From Clostridium sp. (lineage in GTDB: Bacteria > Bacillota > Clostridia > Oscillospirales > Acutalibacteraceae): 59,369 bases of DNA. Where the stretch lies: assembly GCA_023663865.1 (NCBI GenBank), contig JAMPGU010000010.1, forward strand, positions 1 to 59,369, read 5' to 3'. Below, one piece after another: positions 38,766 through 47,359 of the stretch. Position numbers and translations under genes: made by a program. A model generated the notes under the pieces. That model was given only the letters and a program-made list of their open reading frames with translations, was not told where the DNA came from and did no database searches. Each line of letters starts with the position of its first letter. Position 1 is the first letter of the stretch.

Positions 38766-39917
38766 ATGAACAGAGAAGAAAAATTTTTAATTGATATCTG
38801 CAGAGCCTATTTCAATAACCGTACTGTAAATATACCTGAAAGTATGGATTGGAGGGCATTCTGCAAAATAGCAAAAAATCATAACCTTATCGGTATATGC
38901 TATTGCGTGCTTACGAAATATAATATCCCCAACAGTGTCTTAAAGGCACTGCAGGACAAGTTCTTTGACCTTGTATATATCTATGAATGTCAGAGCAGAG
39001 CATTAAATGATATAAACACCTGCCTGACAGCCTGCAGCATCCCCTATGTGCTGTTTAAAGGCTCTGTGCTCAGAGAATTATATCCTGTGCCGGAAAGCCG
39101 TTCTATGGGCGATATAGACCTTCTTGTATCAAAAAAGGACGAGACTGCCGTAAAAGCTGAACTGAAAAAAATCAATTTCAGCTGCTATGCATCTAACGGA
39201 CCTGTTCAGGAATATTCCAGAGATAATATTATTTTAGAGGTACACACAAAAATCATAAGTGAATTTAACGCTGATGTATTTTCCGACGCTATGTCTCACG
39301 CGGTTTTTGACGGGGCTTGCGGCAGGCTTGAGGATAATTATCACTTTGCATATTTAATCGCTCATATTGCCCACCACTTTAAGTTTTACGGCGCAGGAAT
39401 GAAGCTGATTCTTGACCTCGCCATAATGCTCAGCAAAAGGGATATTGATATTGCCAAGGTGCTGGATATTTTGGAATCTGCAGGGCTCAGGCGTTTTGGA
39501 TATGAAATATTATCCGTTTGCTTTCACTGGTTTGAGATTGGCGAGGCATTTATCGAGGACACCTCTAAAACGGAGGAATACCTGTTAAAATGCGGTGCCT
39601 TCGGCAGTCTGCAAAGCAACAAGGGTGCTGTCGTAGCAAGAAAGGATTTGGAGGAAGGCAAGAATATTAACTCTTCCCTCATCACCAAGCTGCGTCTGGC
39701 ATTTCCATCATATGACAGATTAAAAAATATTCCGTATATCAAATTCATAGAGGGCAGACCTTGGTTAACACCCTATGCATGGTTATACAGATTTATTTAT
39801 AACTTTAAATACAAAAAAGATTTTGTTAAACACACGTTAAATACGATTAATGAAAAAGAGACAAAGGCTCTGGCACAAGCGGAGCTGAACTATTTTGAGG
39901 AGATTGGTTTACTATGA
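38766..39917 (+). CDS. Putative nucleotidyltransferase family protein (NTP_transf_5-like)
   Basis: This 383-aa protein shows the nucleotidyltransferase core: FKGSVLRELYP followed by RSMGDIDLLVSKKDE, where the DxD pair would bind metal, and a later IILEVHTKI strand with a third acidic residue. A helical C-terminal half follows. Members of this family occur near polysaccharide and peptide-modification genes; the substrate is unknown. I start at ATG 38766, immediately after the upstream stop, although the frame is open further up inside the membrane-protein gene; no clear ribosome binding site is seen, which suggests coupled translation. Its end overlaps the next gene by four bases (ATGA). Confidence 0.75.
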   Translation: MNREEKFLIDICRAYFNNRTVNIPESMDWRAFCKIAKNHNLIGICYCVLTKYNIPNSVLKALQDKFFDLVYIYECQSRALNDINTCLTACSIPYVLFKGSVLRELYPVPESRSMGDIDLLVSKKDETAVKAELKKINFSCYASNGPVQEYSRDNIILEVHTKIISEFNADVFSDAMSHAVFDGACGRLEDNYHFAYLIAHIAHHFKFYGAGMKLILDLAIMLSKRDIDIAKVLDILESAGLRRFGYEILSVCFHWFEIGEAFIEDTSKTEEYLLKCGAFGSLQSNKGAVVARKDLEEGKNINSSLITKLRLAFPSYDRLKNIPYIKFIEGRPWLTPYAWLYRFIYNFKYKKDFVKHTLNTINEKETKALAQAELNYFEEIGLL

Positions 39918-41659
39918 ACATCGCATTCCTGATTGTTGTCATTACAATTCTTGCAATTCTTATTGTTGTTTTCGTATCATGGTTTTTGACTATGAAGGCT
40001 TACGGAAAATGTCCGCTTTGCATACTGAAAAAGCTTCGCAGACCCAGAAATATAACGATGGATATCAGCGAGGAAGAAAACTATAACAACGGTGTTGCCT
40101 TTACGCCTCCTATGGGCTGGTCAAGCTGGAACACCTTTAGAAATCATATTGACCAAAATCTTATACTTGAAACCGCAAAAGCTATGGTGAACAGCGGACT
40201 TGCTGATGCAGGCTACAAATATGTAAACCTAGATGACTGCTGGCAAAGCTCTATGCGTGATGCTGAGGGTAAGCTTCAGGGTGACTTAAACACCTTCAGC
40301 CGTGGTATTCCCGCACTCATAAAGGATATTAATGCTTTAGGCTTAAAGGTTGGCTTGTACTCCTCCAACGGCACGCTCACCTGTGAGGATATGCCTGCCT
40401 CCCTCGGCAATGAGGCACTGGATGCAAAAACACTTGCCTCCTGGGGTTGTGAATTCTTTAAATATGATTTTTGTCATAAGCATGCAATCAGCGGTGACTG
40501 CCCTGCTATTGAAAAGCTTGAAATTAATAAGCTAAACAGCAATGACTTTAATTCCAATTTGGTTTTAAAGCCGGATGATGCCGTCTTCACCGGCAGAGCC
40601 AAAGTTATCTCCCTAAAGGATGTGCCAAGCGGAAAGGCAATCGGATACATAAATCACGGTGCAGGTACTGCAACATTTGAGGTAAACAGTCTGCCGAGAG
40701 GTGAATATGCACTTACCATTGTATTCAAAAAGTCCTTCAGGAGAAAAGAAAGCTACGTACAAGTCACTGTAAACGGCAAGATGCACGAGGTATTCTTCCC
40801 ATATGGCAATGGCTTTAGTGATACAGGAAGAGTGCAGCTGCTTATTGATTTGGTTGATGGTACAAATACCATTAAGCTGGAAAACCCAATTGTTACTTTA
40901 GCTGACTCCTCTTATATACAATACAGAAGAATGGGTCGTGAGCTGAAGCGTGCGACGAAGCTATGGGCAGAATATACAAACACACCCGAAAAGCCTATTC
41001 TGTATTCCATTTGTGAATGGGGAACAGCGAAGCCATGGGAGTGGGGCAGCAAGGCAGGCAATATGTGGCGCACAACCCATGATATCTTCCCCAACTGGAC
41101 AAGCATAATGGCACTGTACAAGATCACAATAAAGTATTATGATAAAGCCGGTGTAGGCGGATGGAATGACCCGGATATGCTTGAGGTCGGAAACGGCAAG
41201 CTCAGCGAGGATGAAAACAGAGCCCACTTCTCTTTATGGTGTATGATGGCGGCTCCGTTAATGCTTGGCAATGATATCAGAAAATTTGTTGATGGAAGAA
41301 ATCTTCCTGTAGAGGGCAACAGCACCTTAAAAATTGTTACAAACAGACAATTGATTGCGATTGACCAGGATAAGCTTGGCAAATCCGCTAAAAAGCTTAA
41401 AACCATTTCCGGTGTAGATGTTTTAGCCAGACCATTATCAAATGGTGACGTGGCACTTTGTCTCTTCAATAAAACAAGAAGTACAAAGAATATCAAATTC
41501 GTTCTTGATACCTTAGCTGAGGATGAATATCTGAATATCAAAAAAGCCGGTACATATCAAATCCACAATTTGTGGAGTGATGAACGTGCCAGCTCGGGAA
41601 CAATTAATGCTGCGCTTCCAAGTCACAGTGTTAAGGTTTACCGCATAAAAGCATTATAA
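39914..41659 (+). CDS. Membrane-anchored GH27 family glycoside hydrolase (alpha-galactosidase-like)
   Basis: The N-terminus has one transmembrane segment (about 4-27), then a CPLC motif and a basic stretch. The GH27 barrel starts with PPMGWSSWNTF and includes YVNLDDCWQ, GLYSSNG and FFKYDFCH, whose Asp is the expected nucleophile. GWNDPDMLEVGNG holds the acid/base Asp. Between the nucleophile strand and the later strands (about 210-330) sits an inserted beta-sandwich resembling a CBM6/35-type module (ATFEVNSLPRGEYALTIVF...). A C-terminal beta domain follows. Alpha-galactosidase or alpha-N-acetylgalactosaminidase activity is likely. The gene overlaps the upstream one by four bases and is the last of its operon. 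Confidence 0.88.
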   Translation: MNIAFLIVVITILAILIVVFVSWFLTMKAYGKCPLCILKKLRRPRNITMDISEEENYNNGVAFTPPMGWSSWNTFRNHIDQNLILETAKAMVNSGLADAGYKYVNLDDCWQSSMRDAEGKLQGDLNTFSRGIPALIKDINALGLKVGLYSSNGTLTCEDMPASLGNEALDAKTLASWGCEFFKYDFCHKHAISGDCPAIEKLEINKLNSNDFNSNLVLKPDDAVFTGRAKVISLKDVPSGKAIGYINHGAGTATFEVNSLPRGEYALTIVFKKSFRRKESYVQVTVNGKMHEVFFPYGNGFSDTGRVQLLIDLVDGTNTIKLENPIVTLADSSYIQYRRMGRELKRATKLWAEYTNTPEKPILYSICEWGTAKPWEWGSKAGNMWRTTHDIFPNWTSIMALYKITIKYYDKAGVGGWNDPDMLEVGNGKLSEDENRAHFSLWCMMAAPLMLGNDIRKFVDGRNLPVEGNSTLKIVTNRQLIAIDQDKLGKSAKKLKTISGVDVLARPLSNGDVALCLFNKTRSTKNIKFVLDTLAEDEYLNIKKAGTYQIHNLWSDERASSGTINAALPSHSVKVYRIKAL

Positions 41660-41668
41660 AAAACGACA

Positions 41669-41695
41669 ACCCCCAACTGCTTAACAGTTGGGGGT
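41669..41695 (+). terminator. Strong terminator after the GH27 gene
   Basis: ACCCCCAACTG and CAGTTGGGGGT form an 11-bp stem with loop CTTAA, followed by TTCTTAT. It also lies between the convergent GH27 and hypA genes. Confidence 0.85.
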
Positions 41696-41730
41696 TTCTT
41701 ATATCTATTCAAATTACTTAAAATAATAAG

Positions 41731-42069
41731 CTAACAAGCTTCAATTTGCTTTACTGTAAATTCTCTTCCGCCGATTATTTCATAATCTGTTTTATGGCAA
41801 TCGGGGCATATCCTGCTGTTTTTCTGCATCTCGTATTCACAGCCGCAGGTGCATCGTGCCCTTGCCGGAACAAAATCTATTATCAGCTCTGTATTCTCAA
41901 AATTACTGCCAAGCCTTGCAGCGCTCCAGCATTCCTTGAAAAAATCAGGAAGAATGCCTGACAGCTCTCCAACCTCTATCGTAACTGAGGATACCTTTTT
42001 TAACTCCTGCTCCTCCATAATTTCACTTACCAAGTCAAAAATTTCGAGGACAATTCCCAGCTCGTGCAT
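41731..42069 (-). CDS. hypA: Nickel-insertion metallochaperone HypA
   Basis: This 112-aa protein delivers nickel during maturation of [NiFe] hydrogenase (or urease). The N-terminal MHELGI carries the essential nickel ligand His2. The zinc site is formed by CTCGC and CPDC, about 20 residues apart. It ends the operon and directly abuts hypB, sharing the base at 42069. No nickel enzyme is encoded in this window, so the client must lie elsewhere. Confidence 0.95.
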   Translation of the reverse strand: MHELGIVLEIFDLVSEIMEEQELKKVSSVTIEVGELSGILPDFFKECWSAARLGSNFENTELIIDFVPARARCTCGCEYEMQKNSRICPDCHKTDYEIIGGREFTVKQIEAC

Positions 42070-42737
42070 TATTTATTCCACGCTTCGACTTCATCTCTGA
42101 GCCAATCACACCAGCTGTCTATACCCTCACCGGTTTTGGCAGAAATAAAGAAAATTTTGCAATTCGGATTCAGCTTATGAATACGGGCAACAACTGCATC
42201 ATCATCAAAATCAAATACACTTTTTGTATCAATCTTATTGATAAGAACTACATCACAGATGGAAAACATCAACGGATATTTAAGAGGCTTATCATCGCCC
42301 TCAGGTACAGATAAAATCATGGCATTTTTTGATGCACCTGTGTCGAACTCTGCAGGGCATACCAGATTTCCTACATTTTCAAGGATAACCAAATCTAAAT
42401 TCTCTGTACCGAATTCCTTAATACCCTGCTCGGTCATTCCTGCATCAAGATGGCACATTCCGCCGGTATGCAGCTGTATGGATCTAACGCCTGTATCTGC
42501 AATTGCTTTTGCATCTACATCGCTGTCAATATCAGCCTCCATAACACCTATCTTAAACGTATTCTTCAACTGCGCAATCGTTGCTTTAAGGGTTGTTGTT
42601 TTTCCGCTTCCGGGGGAAGACATCAGATTGAGCAAAAAGGTTTTTTCCTTTTTCAGCTCAGCTCTGACTCTGTCTGCCTCCTTATCATTATTTTCAAATA
42701 CACTTCTTTTAATTTCAATAACCTTAAATTCGTCCAT
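42069..42737 (-). CDS. hypB: Nickel-insertion GTPase HypB
   Basis: This 222-aa GTPase works with HypA to load nickel into hydrogenase. The P-loop is SSPGSGKTTT, followed by EADIDSDVDA, the metal-binding region HTGGMCHLDAGM (with CxxHxxxxxxxE-like ligands), ENVGNLVCPA and the NKID guanine-specificity motif. The His-rich nickel-storage tail of some HypB proteins is absent. It lies about 80 bases after the transhydrogenase-like gene on the same strand. Confidence 0.95.
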   Translation of the reverse strand: MDEFKVIEIKRSVFENNDKEADRVRAELKKEKTFLLNLMSSPGSGKTTTLKATIAQLKNTFKIGVMEADIDSDVDAKAIADTGVRSIQLHTGGMCHLDAGMTEQGIKEFGTENLDLVILENVGNLVCPAEFDTGASKNAMILSVPEGDDKPLKYPLMFSICDVVLINKIDTKSVFDFDDDAVVARIHKLNPNCKIFFISAKTGEGIDSWCDWLRDEVEAWNK

Positions 42738-42815
42738 AGCTATCTCCTGAATATTAAAAATATTGTATATTATAGTATGCGCAGGATTTGATTACAAGCC
42801 CCCACCGGGGTTCCC

Positions 42816-45023
42816 TTATTTCACAAGATTAAGCAGTTCCTCACGGGTAAGTCCGCAGTTTCTTGCATTATCATTCTGCGGTACTGCTCTGATGACCTCT
42901 CCATTATATCTGGATACAAGAAGCTCGCACTCCTTGTCGTCAACCATTACCTTTTCAATAGAATATTTTTCATTGAACGGCACCTGCTTTGCAAGTGCTG
43001 ACTTTTCAGTTAATGCACCTGTTGGGCAAAGCTTAACACAAAGTCCACAGTTGGTACATTTGGTCTGATCCAGCGGTAATGAAAATGCAGGAGAAACGCT
43101 TGATTTAAAGCCGCGTCCCAGCAAACCGATGGCGCTGATATCCATAACCTCTTTACAGGAACGAACACAAAGTCCGCAAAGAATACATTTAGCGGTGTTA
43201 CGCTCAATAAATGCATTATCATCACGTGTATATTTTTGAGGCATTTCTCCCTCAAAGCGTTCAGGGTGAATATCATATCGCTGTGCAACGGACAAGAGCT
43301 TACACTTAAAGTACTCTCTGCATCCGCATTCCAGACAACGCTGTGCCTCCTTCTGTGCTTCCTCAACAGCTAAGCCAAGTGAAACCTCGTCAAAATTAGA
43401 CTTTCTTACATCGGCATCAAGCACCTTAGCAACTGTTCTCGGCTGGGTCTCTCTTGCACTTACATCCACTCTTGCCTCGTCGCGCTTGCTCAGATATTTC
43501 GGTGTGAAATCAAGCACCTTGCCCTTGAGGTAAGCATCAACAACCTTAACACATCTGTCTGCCTCACCAATGGCTTCAATGGCAATGGATGCACCCTTAT
43601 TTGTTGCGTCACCAATGGCAAATACGCCGTCAAGGTCTGTCATAAATGTATCTTCGTCAGCCTCAATCGTGCCTCTGTCTGTCATTTTAACATCTGTAAA
43701 ATCCGTGCCGTCAAGCTTTTGACCGATAGCCATAATTACACTGTCAAGAGGAAGATACTCTGTCTTGCCCTCAATAGCAATCGGCTTTCTTCTGCCGGAA
43801 GCATCAGGCTCGCCAAGCTCCATAAGCTGTAATGTCATACCTGCAACCCTGCCATTCTCCTCGTGGATTTCGATAGGGTTTGTAAGGAATTTATAAATTA
43901 CGCCCTCTTCCTTGGACTCCTTAATCTCAATTTCCTCAGCCGGCATTTCCTTTTCTGTTCTGCGGTAGATTACATAAACTTCCTTTGCGCCGAGACGAAC
44001 AGCAGTTCTGCAGGCATCCATAGCTGTATTACCGCCGCCGCAAACAGCAACCCTTTCGCCAATCTCAACAGGATTGCCCTTTATAACACTGCGAAGGAAA
44101 TCTATACCGCCGTATACGCCGTTAATGTCCTCGCCCTTAACTCTCATCGGGCTTGATTTCCATGCACCCGGAGCAAGTATAACCGCGTCGTTAACGCTCT
44201 TCAGCATATCAAGTGTAATGTCCTTGCCGAATTTTACATTATTCACAAGACGTACACCGGTTTTTTCTATTAATCTGATTTCAGCATCCAGCACTTCCTT
44301 TGGCAGACGATACTGCGGAATACCATAGCGAAGCATACCGCCCATCTTTTCCATCATATCAAATACTGTAACCTCATGACCCATAACTCTGAGTCTTGCT
44401 GCAGCAGTCAAGCCGGCAGGGCCGCCGCCGACAATAGCAATCTTTTTGCCTGTAGAGTCTGCACACGCAGGCAAATAGGACTCGCCCTTTAAGTCCAAAT
44501 CAGCTGCAAAAAACTTCAGCTGCGCGATATTAATAGGCTCTTCAACCTTTCCGCGTCTGCAGGCCTTTTCACAAGGATGAGGACAAACTCTGCCGATAGA
44601 TGCCGGAAGAGGATTAGTGTCCTTAATAAGCTTTAATGCATCCTCGAATTTGCCATTTGCAATAAGACCAACATATCCCTGACAATCTGTGTTTGCAGGG
44701 CAGGCAAGCTGACATGGTGCTATACAGTCACCATCGTGGGCTGACATAAGAAGCTCCATTGCAATTTTTCTTGATTTTACAACTCTTTCGCTCTCGGTAT
44801 GAATAACCATACCCTCGCTGATTTTCGCTGAGCAGGAGCGAAGAAGCTTAGGCACACCCTCAGCCTCTACTACACAAAGACCGCAGGCACCGTAAATCTC
44901 AACAGCCTCATCATAGCAAAGCGTAGGAATATAGATACCGTTTGCCTTTGCAGCCTCAAGAATTGTACTGCCGGCAGGAGCAGTTACTTTTTGTCCGTTT
45001 ATTGTTAAATTAATCATATCCAT
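42816..45023 (-). CDS. stnC: NfnB/GltD-like FAD oxidoreductase with N- and C-terminal iron-sulfur domains
   Basis: This 735-aa protein has three parts. Residues 1-80 are a [2Fe-2S] ferredoxin domain (CYDEAVEIYGACGLCVVE). Residues about 95-520 are a GltD/NfnB-type core with Cys clusters (CIAPCQLACPANTDC, CPHPCEKAC), FAD site GGGPAGLTAAARL and NAD(P) site CGGGNTAMDA. Residues about 560-690 carry a Cys-rich linker (CLECGCREYFKC) and two [4Fe-4S] motifs (CILCGLCVRSC; CTNCGLCVKLCP). With the NuoE- and NuoF-like subunits just upstream, this is the subunit arrangement of the Sporomusa-type (Stn) electron-bifurcating ferredoxin/NAD/NADP transhydrogenase. The alternative is the accessory part of a formate dehydrogenase or hydrogenase complex, but no such catalytic subunit lies here. 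The gene symbol is tentative. Confidence 0.82.
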   Translation of the reverse strand: MDMINLTINGQKVTAPAGSTILEAAKANGIYIPTLCYDEAVEIYGACGLCVVEAEGVPKLLRSCSAKISEGMVIHTESERVVKSRKIAMELLMSAHDGDCIAPCQLACPANTDCQGYVGLIANGKFEDALKLIKDTNPLPASIGRVCPHPCEKACRRGKVEEPINIAQLKFFAADLDLKGESYLPACADSTGKKIAIVGGGPAGLTAAARLRVMGHEVTVFDMMEKMGGMLRYGIPQYRLPKEVLDAEIRLIEKTGVRLVNNVKFGKDITLDMLKSVNDAVILAPGAWKSSPMRVKGEDINGVYGGIDFLRSVIKGNPVEIGERVAVCGGGNTAMDACRTAVRLGAKEVYVIYRRTEKEMPAEEIEIKESKEEGVIYKFLTNPIEIHEENGRVAGMTLQLMELGEPDASGRRKPIAIEGKTEYLPLDSVIMAIGQKLDGTDFTDVKMTDRGTIEADEDTFMTDLDGVFAIGDATNKGASIAIEAIGEADRCVKVVDAYLKGKVLDFTPKYLSKRDEARVDVSARETQPRTVAKVLDADVRKSNFDEVSLGLAVEEAQKEAQRCLECGCREYFKCKLLSVAQRYDIHPERFEGEMPQKYTRDDNAFIERNTAKCILCGLCVRSCKEVMDISAIGLLGRGFKSSVSPAFSLPLDQTKCTNCGLCVKLCPTGALTEKSALAKQVPFNEKYSIEKVMVDDKECELLVSRYNGEVIRAVPQNDNARNCGLTREELLNLVK

Positions 45024-45036
45024 TTTCTGCTCCTCC

Positions 45037-46785
45037 TTACTTTCTGATTACTGCGCCGAATTTGCAGTTTTGTATACATTTACCGCATTTAATACACTTA
45101 TCTGTGTCAATTATATGCGGCTCTCTGACTGTACCGCTGATTGCATTTACAGGGCAATTTCTTGCACAAAGCGTACAGCCCTTACATTTATCCTCATCAA
45201 TTGAATATTCAATCAGATTTGCACATTCTCCCGCCGGACAGCTCTTGTTCTCAATATGTGCTATGTACTCATCCTTAAAATACTTAATTGTAGTCAATAC
45301 AGGGTTAGGTGCTGTCTGGCCAAGACCGCATAAAGCACCATCCTTAATACCGTAGCACAGCTCCTCCAGAAGCTCAATATCTCCGTCCTTGCCCTTGCCG
45401 TCCGTAATTCGGGTTAAGATTTCCAGCATTCTGGTTGTACCTACACGGCAGTGAATGCATTTTCCGCAGCTTTCCTTTGCTGTGAAGTCAAGGAAGAATT
45501 TAGCCATTCCGACCATACAGGTGCTTTCATCCATAACAACCATACCGCCTGAACCCATAATGGCACCGGTTGCACCCAAAGCCTTATAATCTATAACGGT
45601 ATCAATCAGCTCTGCCGGAATACATCCGCCTGATGGTCCGCCCATCTGAACTGCCTTAAATGCTTTGTCGCCCTTCATACCGCCGCCGATATCAAAGATA
45701 ACATCACGAAGTGTTTTACCCATAGGGATTTCAACAAGACCGGAACGCTTAACCTTACCGGTTACAGCAAACACCTTTGTACCCTTGCTGCCTTCAGTAC
45801 CCATTGCTGCAAAAGCCTCACCGCCGTTATTAATAATCCATGATACATTGGCAAAGGTTTCAACATTATTGATATTTGACGGCTTTCTCCAATAACCGCT
45901 TTGTGCAGGGAAAGGCGGCTTCAATCTAGGCATACCGCGATGGCCCTCAAGGGATTCAATCAGCGCAGTTTCCTCACCGCAAACAAATGCGCCCGCACCT
46001 GCTTTTATCGTCATCGTACAGCTGAAATCTGTACCAAAAATATTTTCTCCAAGATAGCCTGCCTCTGTAGCCTCTTGGATTGCCTTTTCAAGACGCTTGA
46101 TTGCAAGAGGATATTCGGCACGAACATATACTACCGCATTTTTAGCACCGATTGCATATGCGCCAATCAGCATACCCTCAATCAAATTATGAGGGTCACT
46201 CTCAATAACAGCTCTGTCCATAAATGCACCCGGGTCACCCTCGTCGGCATTACAAATCAGATACTTTTCCTCGCCCTCGCTCTGTCTTGCAGCGTTCCAC
46301 TTAAACCATGTGGGGAAGCCTGCACCACCGCGTCCTGCGAGACCTGATACCTTAATGACCTCTATAACATCTTCAGGTGTCATCGTGGTAACTGCTTTTT
46401 TCAACGCAGAATATCCGTCTGCCTTAACAAATTCATCCAAATTTTCAGGATTGATAATTCCGCAGCGGCGAAGTGCAATACGAGTCTGCTTAGCCAAAAA
46501 TTCCTTGTCATCATCACTTACAAGCAGATCTGCAATAACACTTTCATCACCGCATCTTGCATATTCAGCAATTGCCTTTGCGTCGTCTGCACCTAAACGA
46601 ACAAGACGCTTTACCTGGCTGTTTTCATCATCATAAATATCTACAATCGGCTCAAGGTAGCACATACCTATACAGCCGGCAATTGTCAGCTCTGCACCGT
46701 TTAAATCTTCATTCAGAAGAGCCTGTCTAACCTTTTCTGCACCTGCTGCAATTCCGCAGGAGCCTTCACCAACAACAATACGCAT
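45037..46785 (-). CDS. stnB: NuoF/HydB-like NADH-binding flavoprotein with ferredoxin tail
   Basis: This 582-aa subunit binds FMN and NADH. Residues 1-100 are a thioredoxin-like [2Fe-2S] domain, where I see GSCGIAAGA and AGCIGMCYLEP. The NuoF core has GRGGAGFPTWFKW, CNADEGDPGAFMDR and GAGAFVCGEETALIESLEG. The [4Fe-4S] site is CGKCIHCRVGT with LCGLGQ. Residues about 525-582 are a two-cluster ferredoxin (CKGCTLCARNCP; CIKCGKCIQNC), as in HydB of bifurcating hydrogenases. It starts three bases after the NuoE-like gene and ends 14 bases before the NfnB-like gene, so the three products should form one complex. Confidence 0.9.
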   Translation of the reverse strand: MRIVVGEGSCGIAAGAEKVRQALLNEDLNGAELTIAGCIGMCYLEPIVDIYDDENSQVKRLVRLGADDAKAIAEYARCGDESVIADLLVSDDDKEFLAKQTRIALRRCGIINPENLDEFVKADGYSALKKAVTTMTPEDVIEVIKVSGLAGRGGAGFPTWFKWNAARQSEGEEKYLICNADEGDPGAFMDRAVIESDPHNLIEGMLIGAYAIGAKNAVVYVRAEYPLAIKRLEKAIQEATEAGYLGENIFGTDFSCTMTIKAGAGAFVCGEETALIESLEGHRGMPRLKPPFPAQSGYWRKPSNINNVETFANVSWIINNGGEAFAAMGTEGSKGTKVFAVTGKVKRSGLVEIPMGKTLRDVIFDIGGGMKGDKAFKAVQMGGPSGGCIPAELIDTVIDYKALGATGAIMGSGGMVVMDESTCMVGMAKFFLDFTAKESCGKCIHCRVGTTRMLEILTRITDGKGKDGDIELLEELCYGIKDGALCGLGQTAPNPVLTTIKYFKDEYIAHIENKSCPAGECANLIEYSIDEDKCKGCTLCARNCPVNAISGTVREPHIIDTDKCIKCGKCIQNCKFGAVIRK

Positions 46786-46787
46786 CG

Positions 46788-47261
46788 TTATTCAGCCTCC
46801 CTTAATTCCTTTAAAATTTTCTTTGTCTTATCAGGAGTTAATGAACCATATGTATTCTCATTAATCATCATAACAGGTGATAATGAGCAGCAGCCAAGGC
46901 AGGCAACACATTTAAGTGAAAACAAGCCATCCTCTGTTGTTTCTCCGTCATCAATTCCCAGTTCATCCTTAATGGTCTGTAAAATAAGCTCGCTTGAATT
47001 AACGTGGCAAGCTGTTCCCTGACAAAGCATTATCAGATACTTGCCCACAGGTGTAAGCCTGAACTGTGTATAAAAGGTTGCTACACCCATGATTTCACTC
47101 TCCACAATACCGGTGCGCTCACTAATATAGCAAATCGCATCTTTAGGCAAATAGCCGTAAATGTCCTGCGTTTTTTGCAAAATCGTAATCATCGAACCTT
47201 TAACCGCACCAAGCTCATCAAGAACAGGCTTGATTAAATTAAGGTCAATCTCCCTCTCCAT
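46788..47261 (-). CDS. stnA: NuoE/HydC-like [2Fe-2S] subunit
   Basis: This 157-aa thioredoxin-fold protein carries one [2Fe-2S] cluster bound by Cys in LCQGTAC and CVACLGC. Its YLPKDAICYISERTG and GVATFYTQFRL segments are typical of NuoE. It is the first gene of the redox operon; the ATG at 47261 has GGAGG upstream. It passes electrons between the NuoF-like flavin and other centres in HydABC- and Stn-type complexes. Confidence 0.92.
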   Translation of the reverse strand: MEREIDLNLIKPVLDELGAVKGSMITILQKTQDIYGYLPKDAICYISERTGIVESEIMGVATFYTQFRLTPVGKYLIMLCQGTACHVNSSELILQTIKDELGIDDGETTEDGLFSLKCVACLGCCSLSPVMMINENTYGSLTPDKTKKILKELREAE

Positions 47262-47314
47262 ATCGTTACCTCCATATATAATATATATTAATTTTTATAT
47301 TCGTGATTTAGATA

Positions 47315-47343
47315 ATAATACTAAATAAATCAAAAAGTTTCAA
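47315..47343 (-). promoter_or_regulatory. Promoter of the redox operon
   Basis: On the minus strand TTGAAA (47338-47343) and TATTAT (47315-47320) are 17 bases apart, about 55 bases upstream of the NuoE-like start. I see no clear Rex-type TTGTGA...TCACAA palindrome beside it. Confidence 0.65.
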
Positions 47344-47359
47344 GTATTGATTTTTGGAA

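Noticed and set aside
42760..42815. Hairpin CCCC-ACC-GGGG between the NfnB-like gene and hypB as terminator
   Set aside because: The stem is only four base pairs and no T-run follows; hypB is probably read through from upstream.
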